This document shows positions 26,271 to 36,394 of a stretch of 64,000 nucleotides of DNA, one piece after another; position 1 is the first letter of the stretch, and every line of letters starts with the position of its first letter. Below the pieces are notes generated by a model. It did not search any database. It saw only the letters and a list, made by a program, of their open reading frames with translations, and was not told the origin of the DNA. The translations under genes were made by a program, and so were the position numbers. This DNA is from Mesorhizobium sangaii (lineage in GTDB: Bacteria; Pseudomonadota; Alphaproteobacteria; Rhizobiales; Rhizobiaceae). The DNA lies in assembly GCF_014207355.1 (NCBI RefSeq), contig NZ_JACHEF010000001.1, positions 796,002 to 860,001 on the forward strand, in the 5' to 3' direction.

Positions 26271-27277
26271 TGGCAGACCTTTTCGTCCCTTCTCTCGACC
26301 ATCTCAGGCAGGCCTATGCCGTCACCTCGCGGGCGACGCAGATCACGCCGCTGCTGGAATCGGCGGCACTCGCCCGAGAGACGGGCGCCGCCCGCGTCTT
26401 CATCAAGCCGGAATCGCTGCAATGGGCAGGCTCCTTCAAGATACGCGGTGCCTATTGGCGGCTGAAGCAGCTTTCGGCCGACGAGGCGAAGAAAGGCGTC
26501 GTCGCCTATTCCTCCGGCAATTTCGCGCAAGGGCTGGCGGCCGCCGGCCAGGCGCTCGGCATTCCGGTCACCATCGTCATGCCGATCGATGCACCGGCCG
26601 CCAAGCGCGATGCCACGGCTGGCTATGGCGCCCGCGTCGTGCTGACCGATCATGGCGAGCGCGCGCGTGAGGAAGTTGCCGCCGCCAAGGCGCGCGAAAT
26701 CGCGGAGACCGAAGGGCTGGCCCTGCTGCATCCGTTCGACGATCCGGAGATCGTCGCCGGCCAGGCAGGCGCCGGCCTCGAAGCCCTCGACCAGCTTGCC
26801 GCCAAGGATGCCAGCGCCGACCTTTTGTTTTGCTCGGTCGGCGGCGGCGGACTGATCGGCGGCGTTTCGCTCGCCTTTCATTATCTGTCGCCCGCCACCG
26901 AGATCATCGGCGTCGAGCCCGAAGGTTTCAACGGCATGGGCTCGTCACTGGCGCATGGCAGCATCGAGACGATGCCGATCGGCCCGAAGTCGATCTGCGA
27001 CGGACTGATGTCACGACGGCCCGGCGATGCGCCGTTCGCGGCGGTCAAGACCGCCGGCGTTCGCGGCATCACCGTCGACGATCAATCGGTGCGGAGCGCC
27101 ATGCGGATCGCCTTCGAGCGCATGAAGTTGGTGCTCGAACCGTCGGGGGCTGCCTCGCTGGCGGCGCTGCTCGGCGGCAAGGTGGATGTAAAGGGCAAGA
27201 CCGTGCTCGTGATGGCAACGGGCGGCAACGTCTCGCTCGCCGATTTCATCACGCATATGAACGATGGGCTGAAATGA
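26267..27277 (+). CDS. Serine/threonine dehydratase-like PLP enzyme
   Basis: A 336-residue fold type II PLP enzyme. K58 in GSFKIRGAYWR is the Schiff-base Lys; SSGNFAQG binds the substrate carboxylate, and SVGGGGLIGG binds the PLP phosphate. It is short and lacks the ACT regulatory domain of biosynthetic threonine deaminase. Serine/threonine dehydratase or racemase are both possible. The start overlaps the betC stop (ATGA; an ATG also follows at 26270). Its place inside the bet operon is unusual. One reading is that it removes serine made from glycine betaine via glycine; this is inference. Confidence 0.83.
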   Translation: MMADLFVPSLDHLRQAYAVTSRATQITPLLESAALARETGAARVFIKPESLQWAGSFKIRGAYWRLKQLSADEAKKGVVAYSSGNFAQGLAAAGQALGIPVTIVMPIDAPAAKRDATAGYGARVVLTDHGERAREEVAAAKAREIAETEGLALLHPFDDPEIVAGQAGAGLEALDQLAAKDASADLLFCSVGGGGLIGGVSLAFHYLSPATEIIGVEPEGFNGMGSSLAHGSIETMPIGPKSICDGLMSRRPGDAPFAAVKTAGVRGITVDDQSVRSAMRIAFERMKLVLEPSGAASLAALLGGKVDVKGKTVLVMATGGNVSLADFITHMNDGLK

Positions 27278-27280
27278 ACC

Positions 27281-28933
27281 ATGCTTGAAGCGGATTTCGT
27301 CATCATCGGCTCCGGCTCGGCCGGCTCGGCCATGGCCTATCGGCTGTCCGAGGACGGCAAGCATTCGGTGATCGTCATCGAATTCGGCGGCACAGATATC
27401 GGGCCGCTGATCCAGATGCCGTCGGCGCTGTCGATCCCGCTCAACATGAGCCTTTACGACTGGGGCTTTGCCAGCGAACCGGAGCCGCATCTGGGCGGCC
27501 GCGTGCTGGCGACGCCGCGCGGCAAGGTGATCGGCGGTTCGTCCTCGATCAACGGCATGGTCTATGTGCGTGGCCATGCCCGCGACTTCGACCATTGGGC
27601 CGAAGAAGGTGCGACCGGCTGGGGCTTTGCCGACGTGCTTCCCTACTTCAAGCGCATGGAGGACAACGACGGCGGCGAGGAAGGCTGGCGCGGCCACGGC
27701 GGGCCATTGCATGTACAGCGTGGCTCGCGATGCAATCCGCTTTACGGCGCCTTCGTCGAGGCGGGCCGCCAGGCCGGGTTCGAACTGACCGACGACTACA
27801 ATGGTTCCAAGCAGGAAGGCTTTGGGCCGATGGAGCAGACCATCCGCGGCGGCCGTCGCTGGTCGGCCGCGAGCGCCTATCTGAAGCCGGCGCTGAAGCG
27901 CAAGAATGTTAGCCTGCTCAAGGGTTTTGCCCGCCGGGTGATCATCGAGAATCAACGCGCCATCGGCGTCGAGATCGAAGCTCACAAACAGATTCAGGTC
28001 GTTAAGGCACGACGTGAAGTGATCGTCGCCGCGTCGTCGATCAATTCGCCGAAGATCCTGATGCTGTCGGGCATCGGTCCAGCCGAGCATCTCAGGGAAA
28101 ACGGCATCGCCGTGGTGGCCGACCGGCCCGGTGTCGGCCGCAATCTGCAGGACCATATGGAGCTCTATATCCAACAGGAATCATTGCGGCCGATCACGCT
28201 GAACTCGGTGCTCAACCCGTTCTCGAAGGCGCTGATCGGGGCGCAGTGGCTGTTCTTCAAGACCGGGCTTGGCGCCACCAACCATTTCGAGGCGGCTGCC
28301 TTCGTGCGCTCGCGCGCCGGTGTCGACTATCCCGATATCCAGTACCACTTCATCCCGGCGGCGGTCCGCTATGACGGCAAGGCAGCGGCGAAGTCGCACG
28401 GGTTCCAGGCGCATGTCGGGCCGATGCGGTCGAAGTCGCGCGGCTCGGTGACGCTGCGCTCGCCGGACCCGAAATCGAAGCCGGTGATCCGCTTCAACTA
28501 CATGTCGCATCCTGACGACTGGACCGAGTTCCGCCACTGCATCCGGCTGACCCGCGAGATCTTCGGCCAGACGGCGTTCGATGGCTACCGGGGCAAGGAA
28601 ATTTCGCCGGGCAGCCATGTGCAGTCGGACGACGATCTCGATGTCTTCATCCGGGATCACGCCGAGAGCGCCTACCATCCTTGCGGCACCTGCAAGATGG
28701 GCCGCGCCGACGACATGATGAGCGTCGTCGATCCGGAATGCCGGGTCATCGGTATCGACGGCTTGCGCGTCGCCGATTCCTCGATCTTCCCGCGCGTCAC
28801 CAACGGCAACCTCAATGCGCCGTCGATCATGACCGGCGAGAAGGCTTCCGACCACATTCTCGGCCGCACGCCGCTGGCGCCGTCCAACCAGGAACCATGG
28901 ATCAATCCGCGCTGGCAGGCGTCCGACAGATAG
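27281..28933 (+). CDS. betA: Choline dehydrogenase (GMC oxidoreductase)
   Basis: A 550-residue FAD enzyme oxidising choline to betaine aldehyde, and partly to glycine betaine. The dinucleotide fold is [17 protein letters not shown] at the N terminus; GMC signature 1 is [18 protein letters not shown] and signature 2 covers [16 protein letters not shown]. The active-site His is in [14 protein letters not shown]. It follows the dehydratase gene after 3 bp. The next gene, betB, starts 51 bp on, across a fragment of an intergenic repeat beginning right at the stop. Confidence 0.95.
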   Translation: MLEADFVIIGSGSAGSAMAYRLSEDGKHSVIVIEFGGTDIGPLIQMPSALSIPLNMSLYDWGFASEPEPHLGGRVLATPRGKVIGGSSSINGMVYVRGHARDFDHWAEEGATGWGFADVLPYFKRMEDNDGGEEGWRGHGGPLHVQRGSRCNPLYGAFVEAGRQAGFELTDDYNGSKQEGFGPMEQTIRGGRRWSAASAYLKPALKRKNVSLLKGFARRVIIENQRAIGVEIEAHKQIQVVKARREVIVAASSINSPKILMLSGIGPAEHLRENGIAVVADRPGVGRNLQDHMELYIQQESLRPITLNSVLNPFSKALIGAQWLFFKTGLGATNHFEAAAFVRSRAGVDYPDIQYHFIPAAVRYDGKAAAKSHGFQAHVGPMRSKSRGSVTLRSPDPKSKPVIRFNYMSHPDDWTEFRHCIRLTREIFGQTAFDGYRGKEISPGSHVQSDDDLDVFIRDHAESAYHPCGTCKMGRADDMMSVVDPECRVIGIDGLRVADSSIFPRVTNGNLNAPSIMTGEKASDHILGRTPLAPSNQEPWINPRWQASDR

Positions 28934-28984
28934 AGCATGATCCGGCGAACGTTCCGCCCAAGCGAAGACGATTTGGAGACCTCC

Positions 28985-30448
28985 ATGCGCGCCCAGCCCA
29001 CGGCATCGCACTATGTCAACGGACGCTACATCGACGATGAGCAAGGCGCGCCGCTGCCGGTCATCTATCCGGCAACCGGCGAGACGATCGCCATGCTGCG
29101 CTCGGCGACGCCGAACGTGCTGGAACTCGCCGTCGAGGCCGCACGGGCCGCCCAGCCCGCATGGGCGCGGCTGAAGCCGGTCGAGCGCGGACGTATCCTG
29201 CGCCGCGCCGCCGACATCTTGCGCGCCCGCAACGCCGACCTCGCTCGCATAGAGACGCTCGACACCGGCAAGGCGATCCAGGAGACACTAGTGGCGGACG
29301 CGCCGTCGGCCGCGGACTGCCTGGAATATTTCGGCGGCGCGGTCGCCGCCTACAATGGCGAGGCGATAGATCTCGGCGGGCCCTTCGCCTACACCCGACG
29401 CGAGGCGCTCGGCGTCTGTGTCGGCATCGGCGCCTGGAACTACCCGATCCAGATTGCCGGCTGGAAATCAGCACCGGCGCTGGCCATGGGCAACGCCATG
29501 GTGTTCAAGCCGTCGGAAAACACGCCGCTTTCAGCGCTGGCGCTGGCCGAGATCTACAGCGAGGCCGGCCTGCCCGATGGGCTGTTCAACGTCGTGCAGG
29601 GCTATGGCGATGTCGGCGCCGGGCTTGTCGGCCATGACGTCGTCGCCAAGGTTTCGGTAACCGGCTCGGTGCCGACCGGGCGCAAGGTGCTGTCGCTGGC
29701 CGGTTCGAAGATGAAGCACGCGACGATGGAACTCGGCGGCAAGTCGCCGCTGATCGTCTTCGACGATGCCGACATCGAGAATGCCATTGGCGGCGCCATG
29801 CTCGGCAATTTCTATTCGACCGGCCAGATCTGCTCCAACGGCACGCGCGTCTTCGTGCAGAGCGGCATCCACGACCGGTTCGTCGAGCGCCTTGTCGAGC
29901 GGACCAAGAAGATCCGCATCGGCGATCCGCTCGACCCCGAGACCCAGATGGGCCCGCTGGTCTCCAAGGCGCAGCATGAGAAGGTGGTCGGCTATATCGC
30001 GGTCGGCAAGCAGGATGGCGCGACGCTGGTCTGCGGCGGCAACGTGCCTTCGCTGCAGGGTTTCGACGGCGGCTTCTTCGTCGAACCGACCGTTTTCACC
30101 GGCGTCACCGACTCGATGCGCATCGCGCGCGAGGAGATTTTCGGGCCGGTGATGAGCGTGCTGAAATTCGACGGCGAGGACGAGGTGATCGACCGCGCCA
30201 ACGACACCGAATTCGGCCTTGCCGCCGGCGTCTTCACGCGCGACCTGCCGCGCGCCCACCGCGTCATCGCCGAACTGCAGGCCGGCACCTGCTGGATCAA
30301 TGCCTACAATCTGACGCCGGTCGAAATCCCCTTCGGCGGCTTCAAGCAGTCCGGTATCGGGCGGGAGAATTCGCTGGCCGCGCTGGCGCTCTATTCGCAG
30401 CTGAAGTCGATCTATGTCGAAACAGGGGACGTGGCGAGCCCCTACTGA
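28985..30448 (+). CDS. betB: Betaine-aldehyde dehydrogenase
   Basis: A 487-residue NAD(P)-dependent aldehyde dehydrogenase that completes glycine-betaine synthesis. The general base is E249 in MELGGKSPL and the nucleophile C283 in [11 protein letters not shown]; the NAD-binding GSVPTGRKV stretch and the end motif [14 protein letters not shown] are also visible. GGAG at 28975 supports the ATG at 28985 rather than an upstream ATG at 28937 that lies in the repeat-like spacer. Last gene of the bet unit; it is convergent with the GDP-mannose gene 7 bp away. Confidence 0.95.
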   Translation: MRAQPTASHYVNGRYIDDEQGAPLPVIYPATGETIAMLRSATPNVLELAVEAARAAQPAWARLKPVERGRILRRAADILRARNADLARIETLDTGKAIQETLVADAPSAADCLEYFGGAVAAYNGEAIDLGGPFAYTRREALGVCVGIGAWNYPIQIAGWKSAPALAMGNAMVFKPSENTPLSALALAEIYSEAGLPDGLFNVVQGYGDVGAGLVGHDVVAKVSVTGSVPTGRKVLSLAGSKMKHATMELGGKSPLIVFDDADIENAIGGAMLGNFYSTGQICSNGTRVFVQSGIHDRFVERLVERTKKIRIGDPLDPETQMGPLVSKAQHEKVVGYIAVGKQDGATLVCGGNVPSLQGFDGGFFVEPTVFTGVTDSMRIAREEIFGPVMSVLKFDGEDEVIDRANDTEFGLAAGVFTRDLPRAHRVIAELQAGTCWINAYNLTPVEIPFGGFKQSGIGRENSLAALALYSQLKSIYVETGDVASPY

Positions 30449-30455
30449 GCCCAGC

Positions 30456-32696
30456 CTACGTCGCCTTTTGCGCCGTGCTGTCCAGATACTGGGTCAGCGC
30501 ACAAACCAGGTGATAGAAGATGCTGGCCGGCACATCGGTCGCCAGCGAGCGGCCGCGTTCATCGATGCGGTCGATCCACAGGCCGAGCGGCGCCGGGTCG
30601 ATGTGCCAGCGGAACAGGCGGCCAACGCGTTCCTCGATTTCGGGCTTGAGGTCGGGCCCGCCCGAGCCATCCAGCGCAATTGCCGCCTTGACCGCTTCGG
30701 CCTGCGGCCAGCTGCGGGAGACGCGGTCGAGCGGCAGGCCTTGCCTGGAGACGGCGCCATAGGCAAGACCAGTGGCGCGGTTGAGGCCGTTGGCGATGGC
30801 CGAGGCATAGAGTTTTCGGGCGAAGCCGCTTAAATCCGCCTGGCCGCTGCGTCCGGCGAAATCGACCAGCAGCGAGGCCCATTCGAAATGGTGGCCGGGC
30901 TCGGTCCAGGCCCCCTTCTCGCCGGCGGACGGTTTCCATTCGGCATCGAAATATTCGCCGAGGGTCCAGCTTTCGGCATCGAAGAAATGGCTGCGGAACA
31001 GTTCGATGATACGCGCCGCACGGCGCAGATGGGTGCGCTCGCCGGTCGCCTGATACCAGGCGAGAAAGGCCTCGAGCAGATGCATGTGCGGATTGGAGCG
31101 TCGCTCGCCCTCCCCGTCCGACGTCTCGAGGAAGCCGGTCAGGCGGCTGTCCTCGAGATATGTGTCGAGGAAAGCTAAGGTTTCCTGACCAAGCCGCAAG
31201 GCGTCGGGATTGCCCGACATATGCGCGTGCGCGAGTGCCAGCAGCACGCAGGAATGATCGTAGGCATCCTCGGTGGCGTCGGCGACGGAGCCGTCGACGT
31301 TCAGCGTGCGCACCCAGCCGCCTTTGTCGGTGCGGCCATTTTTGGCCACGAAGTCGATGCCGTGGCTGATCAGCCGGTCGGCCGGACCGTCCCAGCCGCG
31401 CGCTTTGGCAACGGCGAAGGCATAGACCTGCCTTGCCATGGTGCGCATGCGCTTGGGCTTCATCAGCGGCGAAGCATCAAGGCCGAGCGCTTCGTGAAAA
31501 CCGCCATGGCGCTCGTCGACGCCCGATGTCGACCAGAGCGGCAAGGTCTCCTGAAACAGCCAGTGATGCACGCGCCGCCGCCAGGCGCCGCTTTCGATGA
31601 CGCGGTCATGCGCCGGTGTGAACCGGGTTTCCAGCCGGCCCGATCTCTCGAGCTGTTCGACGATCTTCTTGACGTGCTGGCTGTGGCTGACCGGGGCGAC
31701 GAAGGTGGCGTCTGATGTCGAGACGATGGCAACGTCCTTCATGCCGATCGCCGACAGCAGCCGGCCGTCGCTGCGGATGTAGGAGTTCTCGCAGTCGATG
31801 GCGACGACATCGCCGATGACGACATTGCCCTGGTCGTCGGCGGGGCCGACATCGAGCAGCGACTGCCAGGAGCCGAGATCGTTCCAGCGGAAGCCGGCCG
31901 GCACCATGGCGATGTCCTTTGCCCGCTCCATGATGGCGTAGTCGATCGAGTTCGACGGGATGGCTCCATAGAGTTCGAGCGGCATATAGAGACCGGACAG
32001 ATCCGATGTCGCCGCTCTGTAGGCCGCTTCGGTGGCCTGCCAGATATCGGGCTGGAACGCCGCGAAGGCGTCGCGCATGGCGCCGGCGCGAAACAGGAAG
32101 ATGCCGGTATTCCAATAGAAATTTCCGGCCTGGAGATAGTTTTGCGCCGTCGCAAGGTCCGGCTTTTCGACGAAGCGCGACACGTCGAAGGTGCCGCCAC
32201 TTTCGGCCGCGACTTCGATATAGCCGTAGCCGGTCTCGGGCTGCGTCGGCTTGACGCCGAACACCACCAGCCGGTCGGCGCGCGCTGCCTCGGCGCCGGC
32301 TTCGACACTCTGCCAGAATTGGCGCGGGGTGTTGATCTCGTGATCCGACGGCACCACCAGCACCAGGCTGTCGCCGAATTCGGACAGCGTGCGCAGCGTC
32401 GCCAGCGCGACGGCGGCGGCGGTGTTGCGGCCGGTCGGCTCGAACAACGGCCCGCCGCCGGCGAGATCGAGGCCAGCAAGGTCGGCGCGGACGCGGTCGG
32501 CATGGCGCTCCGAGGCGATCAGGAAGATGGGCGTGTCGCCCTCCGGCCGCGCCGTCAGCCGGCGCAAGGTCTTGGCCAGCATCGAGCCATCGCCAGACAG
32601 ATCGTGGAACTGCTTGGGGTTGTCCTCGCGCGACAGCGGCCAGAGCCGCGAGCCGATACCGCCGCTCATGACAAAACTAACGATCCGATCGGTCAT
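30456..32696 (-). CDS. Mannose-1-phosphate guanylyltransferase fused to an AGE-family epimerase/isomerase
   Basis: A 746-residue bifunctional protein. Residues 1-350 are a GDP-mannose pyrophosphorylase (SGGIGSRLWPLSREDNPKQFHDL nucleotide-binding signature, FVEKPD, and the AIPSNSIDYAIMERA and RWNDLGSW stretches) making GDP-mannose from mannose-1-phosphate and GTP. From about 370 to the end there is an (alpha/alpha)6-barrel of the N-acylglucosamine 2-epimerase/mannose isomerase family, with GHHFEWASLL and SRSWPQAEAVKA supplying typical active-site residues. The usual C-terminal cupin phosphomannose isomerase of ManC is absent; the AGE domain may replace it by making mannose or mannose-6-phosphate. 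ATG at 32696 fits the domain start. Confidence 0.85.
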   Translation of the reverse strand: MTDRIVSFVMSGGIGSRLWPLSREDNPKQFHDLSGDGSMLAKTLRRLTARPEGDTPIFLIASERHADRVRADLAGLDLAGGGPLFEPTGRNTAAAVALATLRTLSEFGDSLVLVVPSDHEINTPRQFWQSVEAGAEAARADRLVVFGVKPTQPETGYGYIEVAAESGGTFDVSRFVEKPDLATAQNYLQAGNFYWNTGIFLFRAGAMRDAFAAFQPDIWQATEAAYRAATSDLSGLYMPLELYGAIPSNSIDYAIMERAKDIAMVPAGFRWNDLGSWQSLLDVGPADDQGNVVIGDVVAIDCENSYIRSDGRLLSAIGMKDVAIVSTSDATFVAPVSHSQHVKKIVEQLERSGRLETRFTPAHDRVIESGAWRRRVHHWLFQETLPLWSTSGVDERHGGFHEALGLDASPLMKPKRMRTMARQVYAFAVAKARGWDGPADRLISHGIDFVAKNGRTDKGGWVRTLNVDGSVADATEDAYDHSCVLLALAHAHMSGNPDALRLGQETLAFLDTYLEDSRLTGFLETSDGEGERRSNPHMHLLEAFLAWYQATGERTHLRRAARIIELFRSHFFDAESWTLGEYFDAEWKPSAGEKGAWTEPGHHFEWASLLVDFAGRSGQADLSGFARKLYASAIANGLNRATGLAYGAVSRQGLPLDRVSRSWPQAEAVKAAIALDGSGGPDLKPEIEERVGRLFRWHIDPAPLGLWIDRIDERGRSLATDVPASIFYHLVCALTQYLDSTAQKAT

Positions 32697-32744
32697 TCGG
32701 GTCTCGCGCTCAGAGGCAATTTGGCCGGTGCTACTACACAAGCC

Positions 32745-33644
32745 TTAAGCGGTGTTTATCCCATTGGAAATGCGTTTGGATGCGAGCTCGATAAATGCGC
32801 TGACCAGGGGCGAAAGGTGGCGGCTGCTCGGATAGAGGGCATGCAGGCCGCCGGCCGGTGTCGTGTAATCCGCGAGAAGGCGCTGCAGTCGCCCCTCCTT
32901 GATCAGCCCTTCGGCCATCGCCTGGGGCAATTGGGCGATGCCGAAGCCGGCGAGCGCGGCCGCAACGACCGCCTGCATTTCATTGGCGGCAAAACGCCCT
33001 GTCACCATGACCGTTTCCTGGCCGTGGGGCCCTTCCAGCACCCAATGGGCACCAGAGGCCGAAGTGCCTGCGATGACGCATTGATGGTGCGTGAGGTCCG
33101 CCGGCCTTTGCGGCGTGCCGTGCCGCGCGAGATAGTCCGGGCTGGCGCCGAGCAGCCGGTGCGTGGAGCCGAGCTTGCGGGCGATCAGCGTCGAATCCTG
33201 AAGGACCCCAGTGCGGAAAGCGAGGTCTATGCCGTCCTCGACCAGGTTGAGCCTGTCGTCGGTGAGGCGGAGCTCGACATTGGTCTTCGGATACAGTGCG
33301 AGAAAGTCGACCACGGCGCGGATGAGGAAATGGCCGCCAAAACCGACCGGGGCCGAAATGCGAATCGTGCCCGACGGCTCCGCCCTCGCCTCCGCCAGGC
33401 GCAGATTTGCCTCCTCGATGGTGCGCAGGCCTTGGCTGCTCTGCTCATAGTAGAGACGCCCGGCATCCGTCAGGTTGAGGCTACGTGTGGTGCGCTGCAG
33501 CAGGCGGACGCCGACTTCGCGTTCGAGCGCGGCAATGCGGCGGCTGACTGTCGTCTTGGGCATGGCGAGCAGGCGCGCGGCAGCAGTGAAACTGCCGGCT
33601 TCGACGACGCGAGCAAACACGACGATATCGTTGAGATCGATCAT
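32745..33644 (-). CDS. LysR-family transcriptional regulator
   Basis: A 299-residue LysR regulator with an N-terminal winged HTH (IDLNDIVVFARVVEAGSFTAAARLLAMPKTTVSRRIAALEREVG) and an effector-binding domain beginning at GTIRISAPVGFGG. The ATG at 33644 is preferred over one at 33674 that would overlap the operator. It is divergent from the NmrA-family gene with 100 bp between them, the classical LysR arrangement in which the regulator activates its neighbour. Effector unknown. Confidence 0.92.
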   Translation of the reverse strand: MIDLNDIVVFARVVEAGSFTAAARLLAMPKTTVSRRIAALEREVGVRLLQRTTRSLNLTDAGRLYYEQSSQGLRTIEEANLRLAEARAEPSGTIRISAPVGFGGHFLIRAVVDFLALYPKTNVELRLTDDRLNLVEDGIDLAFRTGVLQDSTLIARKLGSTHRLLGASPDYLARHGTPQRPADLTHHQCVIAGTSASGAHWVLEGPHGQETVMVTGRFAANEMQAVVAAALAGFGIAQLPQAMAEGLIKEGRLQRLLADYTTPAGGLHALYPSSRHLSPLVSAFIELASKRISNGINTA

Positions 33645-33654
33645 TGTATCTAAG

Positions 33655-33675
33655 ATTGGGACGATGTTTCCCAAT
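33655..33675 (+). promoter_or_regulatory. Palindromic site between lysR-type and nmrA-type genes
   Basis: ATTGGGA (33655-33661) and TCCCAAT (33669-33675) form a perfect 7-bp inverted repeat with a 7-nt spacer. It contains the T-N11-A core typical of LysR boxes. A following CAATTAT is itself repeated 11 bp later, as in multi-site LysR operators. Confidence 0.6.
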
Positions 33676-33744
33676 TATAGCCAATTATGCATCAATGCGG
33701 AAGATCCTAACTTTGCTGCAGCCAAACAAGAAGGAACACACACC

Positions 33745-34632
33745 ATGGCCAGCAAACGAAACATCCTGGTGACCGGCGCGACAGGCCAGCAAGGCGGTGC
33801 GGTTGCACGCGCCGTGTTGTCCAGGGGACATCGCGTCAAGGCACTGACGCGCCAGCCCGACAGTGAAGCCGCACGGCAACTGGCGTCTGCGGGCGCCGAG
33901 ATCGTGGCCGGTGATCTCGCTGACGCGGCCTCCGTCGTGAGGGCCGCAAAAGACGTCGACACCATGTTCCTGATGGGCAACAGCTATGAGGCAGGCATGC
34001 AGGAGGAAACCCGTCAGGGGATCATCGCCGCCGACGCGGCCAAGGCTGCCGGCGTCGGACATTTGATCTATTCATCCGTTGCCGACGCCGACAAGAAGAC
34101 CGGCATCCCACATTTCGAAAGCAAATATCTGGTCGAGAAACATATCGTCGGGCTCGGCATCCCCTACACGATCAGCGCGCCGGCCGCCTTCATGGAGAAT
34201 GTCGTCGCGCCATGGTCGATCGGCGCGCTCAGCCAGGGCACTTATGCCTTCGCGATGCCTCCCAAACGCGTCCTCCAACTGGTCTCGCTGGCGGACATCG
34301 GCGGCTTCGTCGCCGCCTTGGCCGAGCGGCGAGAACAGGTGTTCGGCAAGCGCTTCGATTTCGCCGGGGACGAATTGTCAGGCGAAGAGCAAGCGAAAAT
34401 CCTGTCCGAGGCCATCGGTCGCCCGATCCGCTATCAGGAAATCCCGCTCACCGTGGCCCGCCAGCAAATCGAGGATGCGGCCCTGATGTTCGAATGGTTC
34501 GACCGCGCCGGCTACGACGTCGATATCGCCGCCTTGCGCAAGGATTTCCCCGAGGTCCGCTGGCACAGTTTTGCCGACTGGGCGCGAGCGTTCGACTGGA
34601 CCGCCCTGGGGCAGACCGCTTCCGCCGGCTGA
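33745..34632 (+). CDS. NmrA-family NAD(P)-binding protein
   Basis: A 295-residue Rossmann-fold protein of the NmrA/atypical short-chain dehydrogenase type. The cofactor motif GATGQQGG is at residues 10-17, followed by AGDLADAASVVRAAKDVDTMFLM and HLIYSSVADADKKTGIPHFESKYLVEKH. Family members are redox sensors or reductases of quinones and other small molecules. AAGGA lies upstream of the ATG. It is probably the target of the divergent LysR regulator. Confidence 0.87.
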   Translation: MASKRNILVTGATGQQGGAVARAVLSRGHRVKALTRQPDSEAARQLASAGAEIVAGDLADAASVVRAAKDVDTMFLMGNSYEAGMQEETRQGIIAADAAKAAGVGHLIYSSVADADKKTGIPHFESKYLVEKHIVGLGIPYTISAPAAFMENVVAPWSIGALSQGTYAFAMPPKRVLQLVSLADIGGFVAALAERREQVFGKRFDFAGDELSGEEQAKILSEAIGRPIRYQEIPLTVARQQIEDAALMFEWFDRAGYDVDIAALRKDFPEVRWHSFADWARAFDWTALGQTASAG

Positions 34633-34674
34633 GTACCCTGTCCCTGACAATCGCGAAGTGACTAGATCCTGCAG

Positions 34675-36231
34675 CTAGAAAGTCTGGTTGTAGGCGCCGA
34701 CTTCGGGGCTGCGTCGCAGCACGGCGTCGACAGCGTCGAACATCTGCCGGCGGCGCTGCGACGACACCGGGCTTTCGACGACGACGACAAGCTCCGGCTT
34801 GTTCGACGAGGCGCGCACAAGGCCCCAGGTGCCGTCCTCGGCGACGACACGCACGCCGTTGACGGTGATCAGATCAATGATCTTCTGGCCGGCGAAGCTT
34901 ACGCCATCGCGCTTCATGGCTTGAAAATCGGCAACCACCCGCTCGACCACGCCATACTTCACATCGTCGGCGCAGTGCGGTGACATGGTCGGCGTGCCGA
35001 AGGTCAGCGGCAGCGCCCGGTAGAGGTCGGCCATCGAAATGCCGGGACTGCGATCCAGCATCTGGCAGATGGCGATGGCCGTGACCAACCCGTCGTCATA
35101 GCCGCGCCCGATCGGTGGATTGAAGAAGAAATGGCCTGACTTTTCGAAGCCGGCGACGGCGCCGAGCTCTGCAACGCGGCGCTTGATGTAGGAGTGGCCG
35201 GTCTTCCAATAGTCGGTGACGGCGCCGTTGGCGCGCAGCACCGCGTCGGTGTTGAACAGGCCGGTCGACTTGACGTCGACGACGAAGGTCGAGCCCGGGT
35301 GGAGCAGCGAAATATCGCGCGCCAGCATGACGCCGACCTTGTCGGCAAAAATCTCGTTGCCTTCATTGTCGACGACGCCGCAGCGGTCGCCATCGCCGTC
35401 GAAGCCGAGCCCGACATCGGCGCCCGTCTCCAGCACCTTGTCCCTGATGGCATGCAGCATCCGCATGTCCTCGGGATTGGGATTGTAGCGCGGGAAGGTG
35501 TGGTCGAGTTCGACATCGAGCGGGACGACCTCGCAGCCGATGCGCAGCAAGGCTTCCGGGGCAAAGGCGCCGGCGGTCCCATTGCCGCAAGCGGCGACCA
35601 CTTTCAGCTTCCGGGTGATGCGCTTGTCGCGGGTCAGATCATCGAGGTAGGTCGCGCGGAAATCGCGGACGAAGTCATAGGAGCCGCCGCCGGCGAGGTC
35701 GAAGTCGCCAGCCAGCACAATGTTCTTCAAGGAACTCATCTCCTCCGGGCCGAAGGTCAGCGGCCGCGCCGCGCCCATCTTGACGCCGGTCCAGCCATTC
35801 TCGTTGTGTGAGGCGGTGACCATGGCGACGGACGGCGTATCCAGTGCGAACTGGGCGAAATAGGCCATCGGCGACAGCGCCAGGCCGATATCCCTCACCC
35901 TTGCACCAGCGGCCATCAGGCCGGTGACCAGCGCCAGTTTGATCGACAGCGAATAGGAACGGAAATCGTGCCCGGTGACGATATCGGGTCCGGCGCCGAG
36001 ACGGCGGATCAGCGTGCCGAGCCCCATGCCCAGCGCCTGGACTCCGATCAGATTAAGCTCCGGCGGCTGCGTGGACCCTGCATGACCGAACCACCAGCGC
36101 GCGTCGTATTCGCGAAAACCCGACGCCTTGATCAGCGCCTCGGTTTCGAACTCGAAGCTGTTGGGGCGGGCTTCGCCAACGATTTTTGGGGGCAAGACAG
36201 CAAAGCTCCAGGCGGCAGAAATACGATCCAT
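34675..36231 (-). CDS. manB: Phosphomannomutase / phosphoglucomutase
   Basis: A 518-residue alpha-D-phosphohexomutase converting mannose-6-phosphate to mannose-1-phosphate. The phosphoserine loop is VTASHNENGWTGVKMG and the Mg loop DGDGDR; the sugar-binding GFEKSGHFFF motif and the phosphate-binding C-terminal loop VRASSNKPELVV are also present. With the GDP-mannose fusion gene 2 kb away it supplies GDP-mannose for polysaccharide or lipopolysaccharide synthesis. In rhizobia such an enzyme can also act on glucose phosphates. It is monocistronic and its upstream region resembles that of the guanylyltransferase gene. Confidence 0.9.
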   Translation of the reverse strand: MDRISAAWSFAVLPPKIVGEARPNSFEFETEALIKASGFREYDARWWFGHAGSTQPPELNLIGVQALGMGLGTLIRRLGAGPDIVTGHDFRSYSLSIKLALVTGLMAAGARVRDIGLALSPMAYFAQFALDTPSVAMVTASHNENGWTGVKMGAARPLTFGPEEMSSLKNIVLAGDFDLAGGGSYDFVRDFRATYLDDLTRDKRITRKLKVVAACGNGTAGAFAPEALLRIGCEVVPLDVELDHTFPRYNPNPEDMRMLHAIRDKVLETGADVGLGFDGDGDRCGVVDNEGNEIFADKVGVMLARDISLLHPGSTFVVDVKSTGLFNTDAVLRANGAVTDYWKTGHSYIKRRVAELGAVAGFEKSGHFFFNPPIGRGYDDGLVTAIAICQMLDRSPGISMADLYRALPLTFGTPTMSPHCADDVKYGVVERVVADFQAMKRDGVSFAGQKIIDLITVNGVRVVAEDGTWGLVRASSNKPELVVVVESPVSSQRRRQMFDAVDAVLRRSPEVGAYNQTF

Positions 36232-36394
36232 CCAGGCGGGGATTTAGCACACAAGGCTTTAAGCCCGGTTTATTCCGGGTGGAAATCCGGGCTTTCCGGG
36301 AATGCCCAACGAAAGACGACAAAATGCGACAGAACCACTGCCATTGCCGCTTGCAGGAACGAAGTGCGGCGGCTATAAGCCCGCGGTCTGGTCA

